A stretch of DNA of 64,000 bases from an uncultured bacterium. GTDB taxonomy: Bacteria > Desulfobacterota > Desulfobaccia > Desulfobaccales > 0-14-0-80-60-11. Position 1 is the first letter of the stretch, and every line of letters begins with the position of its first letter. The notes beneath the pieces are model-generated. The model saw nothing but the letters and a program-made list of their open reading frames with translations. It was not told the DNA's origin and ran no database searches. Made by a program: the position numbers and the translations under genes. The stretch spans positions 1-64,000 of the forward strand of contig CALEAV010000028.1 of NCBI GenBank assembly GCA_937943575.1. The letters run 5' to 3'. This document shows, piece after piece, positions 1 to 8,369 of the stretch.

Positions 1-1
1 T

Positions 2-78
2 TGGCGGGCGATGGGCGACTCGAACGCCCGACCTTTGGTTCCGGAGACCAACGCTCTATCCACCTGAGCTAATCGCCC
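2..78 (-). tRNA. tRNA-Arg (anticodon CCG), CCA encoded
   Basis: The minus strand folds into a complete cloverleaf. A 7-bp acceptor stem (GGGCGAT with ATCGCCC) is followed by discriminator G and a genomically encoded CCA. The D stem is GCTC/GAGC. The anticodon stem TTGGT/ACCAA closes the 7-nt loop CTCCGGA, so the anticodon is CCG and it reads the Arg codon CGG. The T stem is GGGCG/CGCCC with loop TTCGAGT. Total length is 77 nt including CCA. CGG is a common codon in this GC-rich genome. Confidence 0.95.
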
Positions 79-211
79 GCTCCCTTTTATGTTAACGCAC
101 TCCTCCCGGGCTGTCAATTCTCAAAAACGGCGGGATGCCGTTCCGGGAGGGGCGCTGCCGGTCGGGAAAGCAAGGGCAGCCGGGGAGGGGGCCCAACCGC
201 CCGGGTCCGGC

Positions 212-1288
212 TCATGCCCACGCCCGGATCTCCACCCACCGGCAGCGGCTCACGGGGGCCCTCTCCCCTCGGGCCAGCCACAGGGTGCCCTGGGCCGGGG
301 CAAAGACGGCGGCGACCGCGGTGCCGGGGTTGGCGACGTGGGGGTCGGCGAGGATGGCCTGCAGATCCCGGGGGGACAGCCGCCGTCCGCCAGCCAGCTC
401 CTGGAGGCGCCGGTTGCGGGCTGCACTGTAGGCCTCCCGAAAGTGGGTCGGGGACAGAGGGGAGCCGGGCGGCCGCCGGGGGAAGCGCCCTTTCAAAGCG
501 GCCATCTCCGGGGCCTGGAAGTGATTGGTGGCGGTAAGGAGACCCGCCACCGGCCGGCGGCAGGCCCACGCCCCGGGGGCCAGCTCCAGGACCAGGGCAC
601 CGGAGGCCTCGGCCAGCAGCACGTTATTGCCGATGGTGGCGGGCAGGGCCAGGATCTGCCGGGCCGCCGCCGCCAGGCTGTCCCCCCGCTCCAGGGCCAG
701 GCGGAAGCGCAGGGCCGCGGGCACCCCCCGGAAGGTGGCCCGGCGGCACACCGCGGTGAGCTGGCATAATACCACCCCCCGCCGGTTCATGCCGGTGCAC
801 ACCCCCACATACCCGGGCCAGGCCACCGACAGGAAGGGCACGCCGCCCTCCGGGGTCACCGAAAACAGGCGCTGCTCACGGACCAGCACGTCGATGAACA
901 GGGGATAATCCAGGGTGCGGCCCACCAGCACTCCGCCGGTGGCGCTTCGCTGCCGGTCCACGGCCAGGGCGGAGCAGCGGGGCAGGGCGTTGGCCGCATC
1001 GTCCAGCACATTGATGAGGAGCACGCTGGCCAGATCCAGGTCGGCGGCGGCGGCCAGGGCCCGCATCTCCTCCTTCAGGGCCTCGGGCACCTGACCCCAG
1101 AAGCGGCCCCCCAGGGCGTAAAACAGGAGGGCCAACGGCAAGGAGGCCACCAGATACCCGGCCCGCAGGAGAAAGCGGAAAAAAACCCGGCGCAGCCGGC
1201 GGATCTCCCGGGGAAAAAGGAGGCCATGGCGCCGGCCCCGCTCGGCGGGGCTGCCGGTGAGGAGGATGGGGGTGAAATCCGGGGCCAT
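212..1288 (-). CDS. C45-type (AAT-like) Ntn hydrolase / acyltransferase
   Basis: The protein (358 aa from ATG 1288) resembles peptidase family C45, the acyl-CoA:6-aminopenicillanate acyltransferase-like N-terminal nucleophile hydrolases. These mature by self-cleavage before a Cys and then act as amidases or acyltransferases. The opening LTGSPAERGRRHG is the usual N-terminal signature. The candidate nucleophile is Cys105 in LPRCSALAV, followed by GRTLDYP (about 123-129) and a TNHF motif further on. A hydrophobic stretch at about 38-59 may be a membrane or buried helix. Upstream Met codons at 1321, 1357 and 1414 also keep the frame open; 1288 was chosen because the family signature starts right after it. 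The substrate cannot be told from sequence. Confidence 0.75.
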   Translation of the reverse strand: MAPDFTPILLTGSPAERGRRHGLLFPREIRRLRRVFFRFLLRAGYLVASLPLALLFYALGGRFWGQVPEALKEEMRALAAAADLDLASVLLINVLDDAANALPRCSALAVDRQRSATGGVLVGRTLDYPLFIDVLVREQRLFSVTPEGGVPFLSVAWPGYVGVCTGMNRRGVVLCQLTAVCRRATFRGVPAALRFRLALERGDSLAAAARQILALPATIGNNVLLAEASGALVLELAPGAWACRRPVAGLLTATNHFQAPEMAALKGRFPRRPPGSPLSPTHFREAYSAARNRRLQELAGGRRLSPRDLQAILADPHVANPGTAVAAVFAPAQGTLWLARGERAPVSRCRWVEIRAWA

Positions 1289-1835
1289 ATTCCCAGGGAG
1301 ATTTCCGGGGGTCGGACGCATCGGTCGGAGGCCCTGACTGATGCGCCTTTCTGCCATGCAGCCCTGCGCCTGAGGGGAAGGGGGAAAACCCGGGGCATAA
1401 GCCGAAGCCGGCAAGGGCGTTAAAAAATTATGAAAAAATTACCATAACCTCTTTTTAAAGCTAAATTATTTTACCTATAAATTTTCTGAGGCCAGAAGGA
1501 CGGCGCCCTGCAGCTCACGGCTTGGGCCAGAGTCCCTGAGACCCTGCGGCCCACTCCAGAGAACCCCCCATTTTTCTCAAATATGTTCGCTTACCACCTG
1601 TAATAAAACGAAAAAAAGCTTCTCAAATCCGGACGCTGCCCCGGGGCATGCTCAGGGAGGAGGCCAAAATGGTGAAACTCCTCTCCGGGGGAGGCCGGGG
1701 GGCACCCCTTTTCGCACCCTGGGGAAGGTTGGTGGGGCGTTGTCCCCCACCTTCTCCCGGGGCTCGCAGTCCCCGCCCCCGGAGGGTTGGCCCGCCGCCC
1801 GGGAGGGGCCGGGGCCCGGCCGGACACGCTTCCTT
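1289..1835. other. Intergenic spacer, AT-rich patch plus GC hairpin
   Basis: No gene is seen. Positions 1425-1490 are strikingly AT-rich for this genome and probably hold the promoter of the C45 gene. At 1731-1751 there is a 7-bp hairpin (GGTGGGG/CCCCACC, 7-nt loop) downstream of the minus-strand DUF2207 gene. It lacks a clear T-tract, so it is only a weak terminator candidate. Confidence 0.4.
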
Positions 1836-3755
1836 TCACCAGCCCCGGCCGCCGCCGCCACCCCCCCCGCCGCCGGAGAAGCCCCCCCCGCCGCTCCCGG
1901 AGGTGGACCCCGGGGGCGCTGCCGACGCGGCAATGGCCTGGGTCAGGCTCCCTCCCAGTCGGCCGGCAAAGGTGGTCAGGCGGGCGGGGCTCCAGTCGGG
2001 GCCCTGGTACCAGCGGGGGGCATAGGGCCGGCCCTGCCGCTCCGCCGCGGCCAGAACCTCGGTGAACTGGGCCGCCCAGTCGTTTTCCACTTCCAGGGCC
2101 AGGGCATAGGGCAGGTATTTCTCAAAGAGCTCCGGGGTCTTGTCCGGCGGGTTAAGCATCTGCAGGCGCTCCCCTTCCGCTATGGCCAGAAACATCCGGA
2201 AGCCCTCAATCTGGTCCAGCAGCCGGCGGCCCTGCATAGTGGGGGCCTTCAGGAGCTGGACAAACAGGGCGTTGATGCCGGCCAGGCCCGCAAAGACCAG
2301 GGCTCCGAGGGTGGACAGGGACTGGGCCAACAGATACAGCCCCACGAAAAGAAAGGCGAAAAAGGGCAGGAAAACCAGGGTGCGGCCCAGGGCGGTGACC
2401 AGGGTGCCCAGGCGGCGGGAGCCCCGGAAGTGCCGCCAGCCCTGCCAGGCCTGGTAGCCCAAAAAAGCGCAGCCCACACTCCAACCCGTGAGCCACAGGG
2501 CGGGAAAGGCCGCCTCCAGAGCCGAGGGGGAAGTGATGACCATGCCCGCCACGGCGAGGAGGGAGAGGAGGCCGCCGGGGAGGAGATAGGGGTAGTTGGT
2601 ATTGAAATAGACCCGGTGGAGCTCGCCGTCCAGGGCTGCCTGCAGGGCCTCCCGGGCCTCCCGAAGCTGCGGCTGCGGGGTCTCGTCCAGGGGGACCTCC
2701 CCGGCAGACGCAAAAAGCCGGGAGAGAAACCGCCCCTCGGCCCGGGAGACCTCGGCCTTGCCGGGGCGGCGGCTCAGCCGGTAGGTGCCGTTCTCCTGCT
2801 GGATGAGAAGGTGCCCCTTAACGGCCAGGTCCAGCACCGCGGCGGCCAAGGCCCGGTCATCGAAGCCCATGCGGGTGACCACCCGCACCGCCGCCGGCGA
2901 AAAGCCTGCAGGGGGAGCAAAGAGGGGGATGATGGGGCCCGGCTCCGGGTCACGCCCCACCCGGCGCCAGACCAGCAGGTAATAGGCCGCCACCACCAGG
3001 AGGCCCGCCAATCCCACCAGGTTGCCCAGCTGATCCCTCAGAAGGAACCGGGCCTGGGCGGCAGGGGAGGGCGGGGTGACATAGCCCTTGGGCCAGGCCA
3101 CGGCGATGGTGAGGCCCTCTTTGGGTGCCAGCGGCCGGGTGGTGGTGAAGACCGGCCGGCCGGCGGCATCCAGGCGCTGGCGGCAGGCCTGCTCCCGGGA
3201 GCCGTAGGGGCCGGTGTAGGCCGCGCTCTGCACGACCCTGGCCCCCGGCGGCAACTCCACCACCGCCTCGGCCGACAGGATGGGAAAGACCCAGCCGTGG
3301 CCGGTGACGTTCCAGTAGAGCTCGTCAAAATCCCGGAAGAATCCCAGCTGACGGGTGGTGCGGTAGCGGAGGGTGTAGGTGTAGGTCCCCGGGGGGAGGA
3401 AGACGTCTCTGTGGCCGATATACACATGGATGCCGTTGGCCACCGATTTGGTGTGGAACGGCTCAGCCCGGCCATCCCTGAGGACCTCCCGCACCTCAAA
3501 GTCCACGGTGACGGCATTGCCGAAGCGGTCCCGGTAGCGGGTGGGGAACTCCCGGACGATGCCCCGGCGGATCTCCCGGCCGGCGGCCCTGACCCGGATG
3601 GTCTCGGTGACCTCCAGGGAGGCATCGGGCTGCACCGCCAAATAGCTGTGAAAGGAGAGGATAGCCTCCTCGGCGGCCGGGCAGGGAAGGGCCAGGGCCA
3701 AGAGGAGGGCGATCAAAAGGGGCAGTGCCGGCAAGGGGCGCAGGCGGTGACGCAC
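1836..3755 (-). CDS. DUF2207 domain membrane protein
   Basis: The 639-aa protein has the layout of DUF2207 predicted membrane proteins. A signal peptide (about 1-27, hydrophobic core then PCPAAEE) leads into an extracytoplasmic beta-rich domain that starts with the typical I-SFHSYLAVQPDASLEVTE-like strand. A transmembrane segment near 260-285, a cytoplasmic region and a hydrophobic stretch near 390-490 follow. The C-terminus is a long Gly/Ser tail (GSGGGGFSGGGGG). It is preceded on the same strand by lemA with an 11-nt gap, and DUF2207-LemA pairing is common in bacteria. The start is GTG 3755 with GAGAAGGTG upstream. The molecular role is unknown. Confidence 0.85.
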   Translation of the reverse strand: MRHRLRPLPALPLLIALLLALALPCPAAEEAILSFHSYLAVQPDASLEVTETIRVRAAGREIRRGIVREFPTRYRDRFGNAVTVDFEVREVLRDGRAEPFHTKSVANGIHVYIGHRDVFLPPGTYTYTLRYRTTRQLGFFRDFDELYWNVTGHGWVFPILSAEAVVELPPGARVVQSAAYTGPYGSREQACRQRLDAAGRPVFTTTRPLAPKEGLTIAVAWPKGYVTPPSPAAQARFLLRDQLGNLVGLAGLLVVAAYYLLVWRRVGRDPEPGPIIPLFAPPAGFSPAAVRVVTRMGFDDRALAAAVLDLAVKGHLLIQQENGTYRLSRRPGKAEVSRAEGRFLSRLFASAGEVPLDETPQPQLREAREALQAALDGELHRVYFNTNYPYLLPGGLLSLLAVAGMVITSPSALEAAFPALWLTGWSVGCAFLGYQAWQGWRHFRGSRRLGTLVTALGRTLVFLPFFAFLFVGLYLLAQSLSTLGALVFAGLAGINALFVQLLKAPTMQGRRLLDQIEGFRMFLAIAEGERLQMLNPPDKTPELFEKYLPYALALEVENDWAAQFTEVLAAAERQGRPYAPRWYQGPDWSPARLTTFAGRLGGSLTQAIAASAAPPGSTSGSGGGGFSGGGGGGGGGRGW

Positions 3756-3766
3756 CGGGCACCTTC

Positions 3767-4324
3767 TCAGGAAAAACTCACCCGGGGCACAGCCCGCTCC
3801 CCGGCGTCTTCGATTTCAAAGTAGTCCACGGTGTCAAAATTGAAGGCCCGGGCCACCAGATTGCTGGGGAAGGACTCGATGAGAATGTTCAGGTTGCGGG
3901 CGGCGCCGTTGTAGTAGCGCCGGGCCAGCTGCAGCTGCTCCTCGATGTCGGCCAAGGCCCTCTGCAGGTCCTGGAAGTTGGCGGAGGCCTTGAGGTCCGG
4001 GTAATTTTCCGCCACCGCAAAGAGGGTGCGCAAGGCGGAGGTGAGGAGCCCCTCGGCCTGGGCCTTGTCCGCCACCGTGCCCGCCTCCAGGGTCCTGGCC
4101 CTGAGCTCGGTGACCTTCTCCAGCACCCCCCGCTCGTGCTGCATGTAGCCCTTCACCGTCTCCACCAGGTTGGGGATGAGGTCGGCCCGGCGCTTGAGCT
4201 GCACGTCGATGCCGCTCCAGGCCTCCTTAACCAGGTTGCGGTTTTTCACCAGCCGGTTGTAGATGGCCACCACGCTGAGGGCCACGACCAGCGCCAGACC
4301 CAGGATAACAAGGAGTGCGATCAT
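3767..4324 (-). CDS. lemA: LemA family protein
   Basis: The 185-aa length and layout match LemA: one N-terminal transmembrane helix (about 2-23) followed by NRLVKNRNLVKEAWSGIDVQ-type sequence and a long helical domain. Family hallmarks seen are DLIPNLVETVKGYMQHE, the ELRA segment, YPDLKAS and NFQDLQRALADIEEQLQLARRYYN. LemA proteins are membrane-anchored helical-bundle proteins of unclear function. The gene is followed 11 nt later by the DUF2207 gene, so the two are very likely co-transcribed. Confidence 0.93.
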   Translation of the reverse strand: MIALLVILGLALVVALSVVAIYNRLVKNRNLVKEAWSGIDVQLKRRADLIPNLVETVKGYMQHERGVLEKVTELRARTLEAGTVADKAQAEGLLTSALRTLFAVAENYPDLKASANFQDLQRALADIEEQLQLARRYYNGAARNLNILIESFPSNLVARAFNFDTVDYFEIEDAGERAVPRVSFS

Positions 4325-4448
4325 CCGTCACCGTCGGGAAGGAGTCGGCAGGGGGAAAATAGGCCCCAGGCCGTTTCCGGTTAATATCGGCAGGACCGTT
4401 CCTGGAGTGAACCCCGATGTTCTTCGCAGGGCATTATAAAAAAGAAAC

Positions 4449-4470
4449 GGGGAGGGGACAAGGGAAGGGG
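4449..4470 (+). repeat. Possible G-quadruplex tract in spacer
   Basis: Four G-runs (GGGG-A-GGGG-ACAA-GGG-AA-GGGG) lie on the plus strand in the 296-bp spacer between hcp and lemA. It may be a diverged member of the G-rich element found elsewhere in the window, but no hairpin arm is obvious here. Confidence 0.35.
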
Positions 4471-4581
4471 AGGACCACTTCGGGCGAAGGTCGGCGCCGG
4501 GCTGTCTGGGCCCCTGGGGGTCTCCAGGAAGGGACCCAAGCCGGGCGGCCGTGGGACTGCGCCGGGGTTGCCGGCCAGCCG

Positions 4582-4607
4582 GGGAGGGGCCCAAGCGGAC
4601 CCCTCCC
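4582..4607 (-). terminator. GC-rich hairpin after hcp
   Basis: A perfect 8-bp stem (GGGAGGGG/CCCCTCCC, 10-nt loop) lies 13 nt downstream of the hcp stop codon. There is no T-tract after it on the minus strand, so efficient intrinsic termination is uncertain. Confidence 0.35.
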
Positions 4608-4620
4608 GGAAGCGGGCGGT

Positions 4621-6246
4621 TTACCCGAGGATGGCCTTGAGGTCCTCCTCCGGGGTGGAGATGGGCTGGATGTTGAAGTTCTTCACCAGCACGTCCAGGA
4701 CGTTGGGAGTGACGAAGGCCGGCAGACTGGGCCCCAGGCGGATGTTCTTGATGCCCAGATAGAGCAGGGTGAGGAGGATGGCCACCGCCTTCTGCTCATA
4801 CCAGGAGAGCACCAGGGACAGGGGCAGCTTGTTCACCTCGGTGCCGAAGGCCTGGGCCAGGGCCACGGCGATCTGGATGGCGGAGTAGGCGTCGTTGCAC
4901 TGGCCCACGTCCAGAAGCCGGGGGATGCCGCCGATCTCCCCCAGGGGCAGGTCGAAAAAGCGGAACTTGCCGCAGGCCAGGGTGAGGACGACGCAGTCCT
5001 GGGGCACCTTCTGCACGAACTCGGTATAGTAGCTGCGCCCGGGTTTGGCGCCGTCGCAGCCCCCCACCAGGAAGAAGTGGCGGATGGCGCCGGATTTCAC
5101 CGCCTCGATGACCTTGTCGGCCACGCCCAGGACGGTGTTGCGGGCGAACCCCACCATGACGTGGCGGCCGTTGGCGTCTTCCGGAAAGCCCGGCAGCTCC
5201 AGGGCCTTGTCAATCACCGGCCCGAAGTTGAGGTCCGGGATGTGCTTGATGCCCGGCCAGCCCACCAGCCCCCGGGTGAAGATGCGGTCGGCATACGAGG
5301 CCTGGGGCCGCTGCAGGCAGTTGGTGGTCATGACGATGGCCCCGGGGAACTGGGGGAACTCCTTGATCTGGTTCTGCCAGGCGGTGCCGAAGTGGCCGTA
5401 GAAATGGGGATATTTCTTCAGGCCCGGGTAGCCGTGGCAGGGGAGCATCTCCCCGTGGGTATAGACGTAGATCCCCTTGCCCTCGCTCTGTTTGAGGATC
5501 TCCTCCATATCCAGCAGATCGTGGCCGGAGACCAAAATGGCCTTCCCCGCCTTGTGGCCCAGGGGCACCTTGGTGGGGACGGGGTGGCCGTAGCGCCCGG
5601 TGTTGCCGGCATCCAGCAGCTCCATGGCCCTGAGGTTGGTCTCGCCGCATTTCAGGACCAGGTTCAGGAGCTCCTGCAAGCCCAGGTTGGGATCCGGCAG
5701 GGCGGCGAAGGCCTCCTGGATGAAGGCGTAGACCTTCTCATCCTCCTGGCCCAGGATCTGGGCATGGTCGGTGTAGGCGCACACCCCCTTGACCCCGAAG
5801 AGGAGCACATGCTTCAGGGAGAGGATATCCGGACTGGCGGCCGGGTAGGACTTGAGGCCCACCGCCTCGGCCTGGGCGACCATCCCCTCCTTGGTCTTCT
5901 CGGGCTGGAAGACCGCGGGGCCGCTCCAGTCGCTTCTGCCGCCGGCGGCCTTGACCTTCTCCTTGAGGCGCTCCCGCAGCTCCACCGCTTTGTGGATGAA
6001 GGCGACAAAGCGCTCCGGGTCAAAGTCCACATTGGTGAGGGTGGCGAAGCTGGCCTCGCAGATGAACACATTCACGTCCCGGTCGGTGACCCCCACCTGA
6101 CGGCCGGCCACCGCCACCTGGGCCAGGCCCTGAAGGGTGTAAATCAGCAGATCCTGCAGGGCGGCCACTTCCGGATCTTTGCCGCAGACTCCCAAAACGG
6201 TGCAGGCTTCGCCTTTGGCGGCTTGTTCACACTGGTAACAAAACAT
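4621..6246 (-). CDS. hcp: Hydroxylamine reductase / hybrid cluster protein
   Basis: The 541-aa protein is a hybrid cluster (prismane) protein. It carries an N-terminal [4Fe-4S] or [2Fe-2S] site and a C-terminal Fe-S-O hybrid cluster, with hydroxylamine/NO reductase activity in cytoplasmic nitrosative-stress defence. The N-terminal cysteines C3, C6, C15 and C21 in MFCYQCEQ...CTVLGVCGK match the spacing known from Desulfovibrio Hcp. Family motifs HGEMLPCHGYPGLKKYPHF, TTNCLQRP, GGCDGAKPGRSYYTEF and DVGQCNDAYSA are intact. The start is ATG 6246, preceded by AAGGAGGAT at ideal spacing; 29 codons of open frame upstream are not conserved. A dimer-like regulatory site lies about 150 bp upstream. Confidence 0.97.
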   Translation of the reverse strand: MFCYQCEQAAKGEACTVLGVCGKDPEVAALQDLLIYTLQGLAQVAVAGRQVGVTDRDVNVFICEASFATLTNVDFDPERFVAFIHKAVELRERLKEKVKAAGGRSDWSGPAVFQPEKTKEGMVAQAEAVGLKSYPAASPDILSLKHVLLFGVKGVCAYTDHAQILGQEDEKVYAFIQEAFAALPDPNLGLQELLNLVLKCGETNLRAMELLDAGNTGRYGHPVPTKVPLGHKAGKAILVSGHDLLDMEEILKQSEGKGIYVYTHGEMLPCHGYPGLKKYPHFYGHFGTAWQNQIKEFPQFPGAIVMTTNCLQRPQASYADRIFTRGLVGWPGIKHIPDLNFGPVIDKALELPGFPEDANGRHVMVGFARNTVLGVADKVIEAVKSGAIRHFFLVGGCDGAKPGRSYYTEFVQKVPQDCVVLTLACGKFRFFDLPLGEIGGIPRLLDVGQCNDAYSAIQIAVALAQAFGTEVNKLPLSLVLSWYEQKAVAILLTLLYLGIKNIRLGPSLPAFVTPNVLDVLVKNFNIQPISTPEEDLKAILG

Positions 6247-6391
6247 GGCGATCCTCCTTGAGGTGTGGGATTGACCGGCCACGGGCCCCGGGGCGAGGCC
6301 CGCCCAAGCCCGCTCTTGGGGCTGTGCTCCCATGGACCGCAGCCGTTGTCTGTCCTGACTGTGAAATTAACCAAATCGGCGGGGGGCTTCC

Positions 6392-6405
6392 TTGACTTAA
6401 GACAA
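6392..6405. promoter_or_regulatory. FNR/CRP-family-like dyad upstream of hcp
   Basis: TTGACTTAAGACAA is an inverted repeat (TTG-n-CTTAAG-n-CAA) in the divergent spacer between hcp and the plus-strand gene at 6477. CRP/FNR-family HcpR regulators in anaerobes bind TTGAC-N4-GTCAA-type dyads, as I recall it. This site has one mismatch to that form. The assignment is an inference from motif and position. Confidence 0.45.
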
Positions 6406-6476
6406 AGGCCGTGATTTTTTCTCCCGGCCGGGGGCGCGGTTGGAGAAAACGGGGCGCCGGTCCGACAAGAAGGGTG

Positions 6477-7169
6477 ATGAGGGGCAGTGGGAAAAGGGCA
6501 GGGAAAGGCGCCGCCGGGCTGATGGCCCTGGTGCTCCTGAGCCTCCTGGCCGGCGGGTCCCGGGCCTCGGAGAGCGCCCCCGCCACGGTCACCGAGGCCC
6601 AACTTTTCACCCGGGAGTTTCGGGAAAAGGGGGCCCTGCGTTTTTACGAGGCCACAGAAGAGGAGCTGAGGCTGGGCCGATTTGAGGCGGCCTTTTTGCG
6701 CTACCGCTTTCTCAAGGGCCGGGTGGCGGGCGACCCGGCCTATCGGCCGCTTACGGCCATGGTGGACCACCGGCTGCGCTTCCTGAGCGGGCAGATGGGC
6801 TTGGCGGGGGTGGAGGTGCCGGCGCTTAGGGCCACCCGCCCCCGTCCGGCCCCCGCCGCCCCGGCCGCGCCCCGGGCCATCCAGGACCCGCCCCCGGGCA
6901 CGACCGGTCAGCCCGAGAAGGCCCAAGCCCCCCAGGCGGCGGCGCCGGAATCTGCCGCCTCCCCGCTGCCGGCCCCGGCCGCAGACCCGCCCCCAGCCGC
7001 CTCCGGGCCCCTGGCGGCGGACGCCCCTCCCTCACCGGCGCCGGAGCAGCAGAAAGCCCAGGAAATGGAGCTGGCTGAGCAGAAACCTGCGCCGGAGGCC
7101 CCTGCTCCCCCGCCGCCCCCCAGCCGCTGGCAGCGCCTGAAGGCGCGCCTGTTCTTCTGGCGGAAATAA
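6477..7169 (+). CDS. Secreted protein with Pro/Ala-rich C-terminal half
   Basis: I do not recognise a family. From ATG 6477 (AGAAGGG just upstream) the protein is 230 aa. It has a signal peptide (basic start, then LMALVLLSLLAGGSRAS at about 16-31) and a short helical-looking region of about 85 residues (FREKGALRFYEATEEEL...YRFLKGRV), rich in aromatic and charged residues. A long low-complexity Pro/Ala region follows, and the protein ends in a basic WQRLKARLFFWRK. The helical part could be a TPR-like or scaffold segment, but this is speculative. The gene is divergent from hcp and followed by a large non-coding spacer, so it seems monocistronic. Confidence 0.6.
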   Translation: MRGSGKRAGKGAAGLMALVLLSLLAGGSRASESAPATVTEAQLFTREFREKGALRFYEATEEELRLGRFEAAFLRYRFLKGRVAGDPAYRPLTAMVDHRLRFLSGQMGLAGVEVPALRATRPRPAPAAPAAPRAIQDPPPGTTGQPEKAQAPQAAAPESAASPLPAPAADPPPAASGPLAADAPPSPAPEQQKAQEMELAEQKPAPEAPAPPPPPSRWQRLKARLFFWRK

Positions 7170-7867
7170 ACCTGGGGGGCTGACCGGAGGGAGAGAAGGG
7201 AAGGGGGAACCAGCGGGCTGACTTCTGTGGGGCAGGTTGGACGCCCGGAGGGTTTCCCCCTTGGCACGGGAGTGGTCGCAACCTCAGAGGGAGGTCTTAC
7301 CTCTGCCAGCCCGTCCCCACACCGGGTCCCTTCCACCCCTTACGGGCCCGAGCTGGGAAAACGGGCCTTATCTCTTCCGGGGGTTGAGCTCTGGCAGAGT
7401 TCTTTTTTCCTTGTGCATGGCAAACGGTGTGTGAAGGTGAAACAGGCCCGGGGGCATCTTTGGCGGTGTCGCCGGATGCCCTGAAGAAGGCCGCGCAGGC
7501 CCCCCGAAGAGCCGGAAAGCTGTGGGGGATGGGAGGTGGTCCCGCTCGCATGCCTTCCGGCGGTCCTCGGGGGCTGACTGAGTTATGGGTCAGCTGGAAA
7601 AACCGGGTGGGATGGGAGGGGGTTTTGCACAAGGCCGGGGATGGTGACACCGCGAGGTGATACCATCCGGCCGGCAGCGCGATGCCCGGGGTCTGACAGG
7701 GTAATGGGGTGAGGGGGAGGGGGTCCTCAGCCTCGGGCGCCGGACCTCCCGGCGAAAGCCGGCAACTGTGGCGGCAGCGGCTCCTGCAGCCTCACAAATC
7801 CCACCCGCACAAGGGGGCATCGGGCGTCCCGGGGGGCGGCGGGAGCCGCGGATTCCCGGGGGCGGCT

Positions 7868-7990
7868 CTTGCAGCAGGCCCCGTAATCCCTTGTCCCGGT
7901 GCCAACGGGGCTTGCCGCCCGGGTCTTGCAGCAGGTCTTCTCCACCCTGTTTCAGTGCCAACGGGGCTTGCCGCTCATCTTTTGCGGCGG
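7868..7990 (+). repeat. Imperfect tandem repeat, period 56-57 bp
   Basis: The unit contains CTTGCAGCAGG (7868 and 7925, with a weaker third copy at about 7980) and the 20-mer GTGCCAACGGGGCTTGCCGC (7899-7918 and 7955-7974, identical). The sequence between the conserved blocks differs. A 9-bp arm, GGGCTTGCC at 7964, is inverted at 8040 (GGCAAGCCC). Confidence 0.7.
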
Positions 7991-8100
7991 GTCCCTGCCA
8001 CACCCCCCTGCCGGCCGGGAAAATTCCCTGCCCGATGGTTGGCAAGCCCGCCTCTTTCCAAAGAAGCCGGAGGGGCATGCGCCTCGGGCACCCGCCCGGT

Positions 8101-8192
8101 CTCCTTTTTCCCTGCCCGGAGGGGAGGAGGGACGCCGCTCCGCTCTCCATGTTGCTGGCGGCCCCTTTTTCCCTGTCCGGAGGGGAGGAGGG
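8101..8192 (+). repeat. Imperfect tandem repeat, period 61 bp
   Basis: Two near-identical 31-bp blocks (CTTTTTCCCTG-C/T-CCGGAGGGG core, 8101-8131 and 8162-8192) differ at two or three positions and are separated by unlike sequence. The period resembles the 57-bp repeat just upstream. Confidence 0.7.
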
Positions 8193-8369
8193 CATCGGTT
8201 CAGAAGCGGACCTGGCCAATCTGACATCCAAACAAAATTTTCAGGCTGGGGATAAAAAGCTTGAAAAAAGTGGAAATCTCTGGCATACGGGGAACACGGG
8301 GGAAAACGGCCTCACCCTTCCTTAAGATGATTTCCGGGAAGGATGCCGCGCCACCGGAGGTGCCCGTCC

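Larger units (their letters stand above)
7170..8369. other. 1.2-kb spacer with degenerate tandem repeats
   Basis: No convincing gene is seen on either strand; open frames here lack family signatures and ribosome-binding sites. The spacer contains two sets of imperfect tandem repeats, listed separately, and a purine-rich stretch at 7184-7210. It is the longest non-coding stretch in the window. Confidence 0.6.

Noticed and set aside
1740-3824. 694-aa plus-strand frame opposite the DUF2207 gene
   Set aside because: Same reason: low-complexity translation antisense to a gene with clear signal peptide and domain.
7868-7990. CRISPR array in the 7.9-kb repeats
   Set aside because: Only two or three units, two separate conserved blocks per unit, no uniform repeat/spacer lengths and no cas genes nearby.
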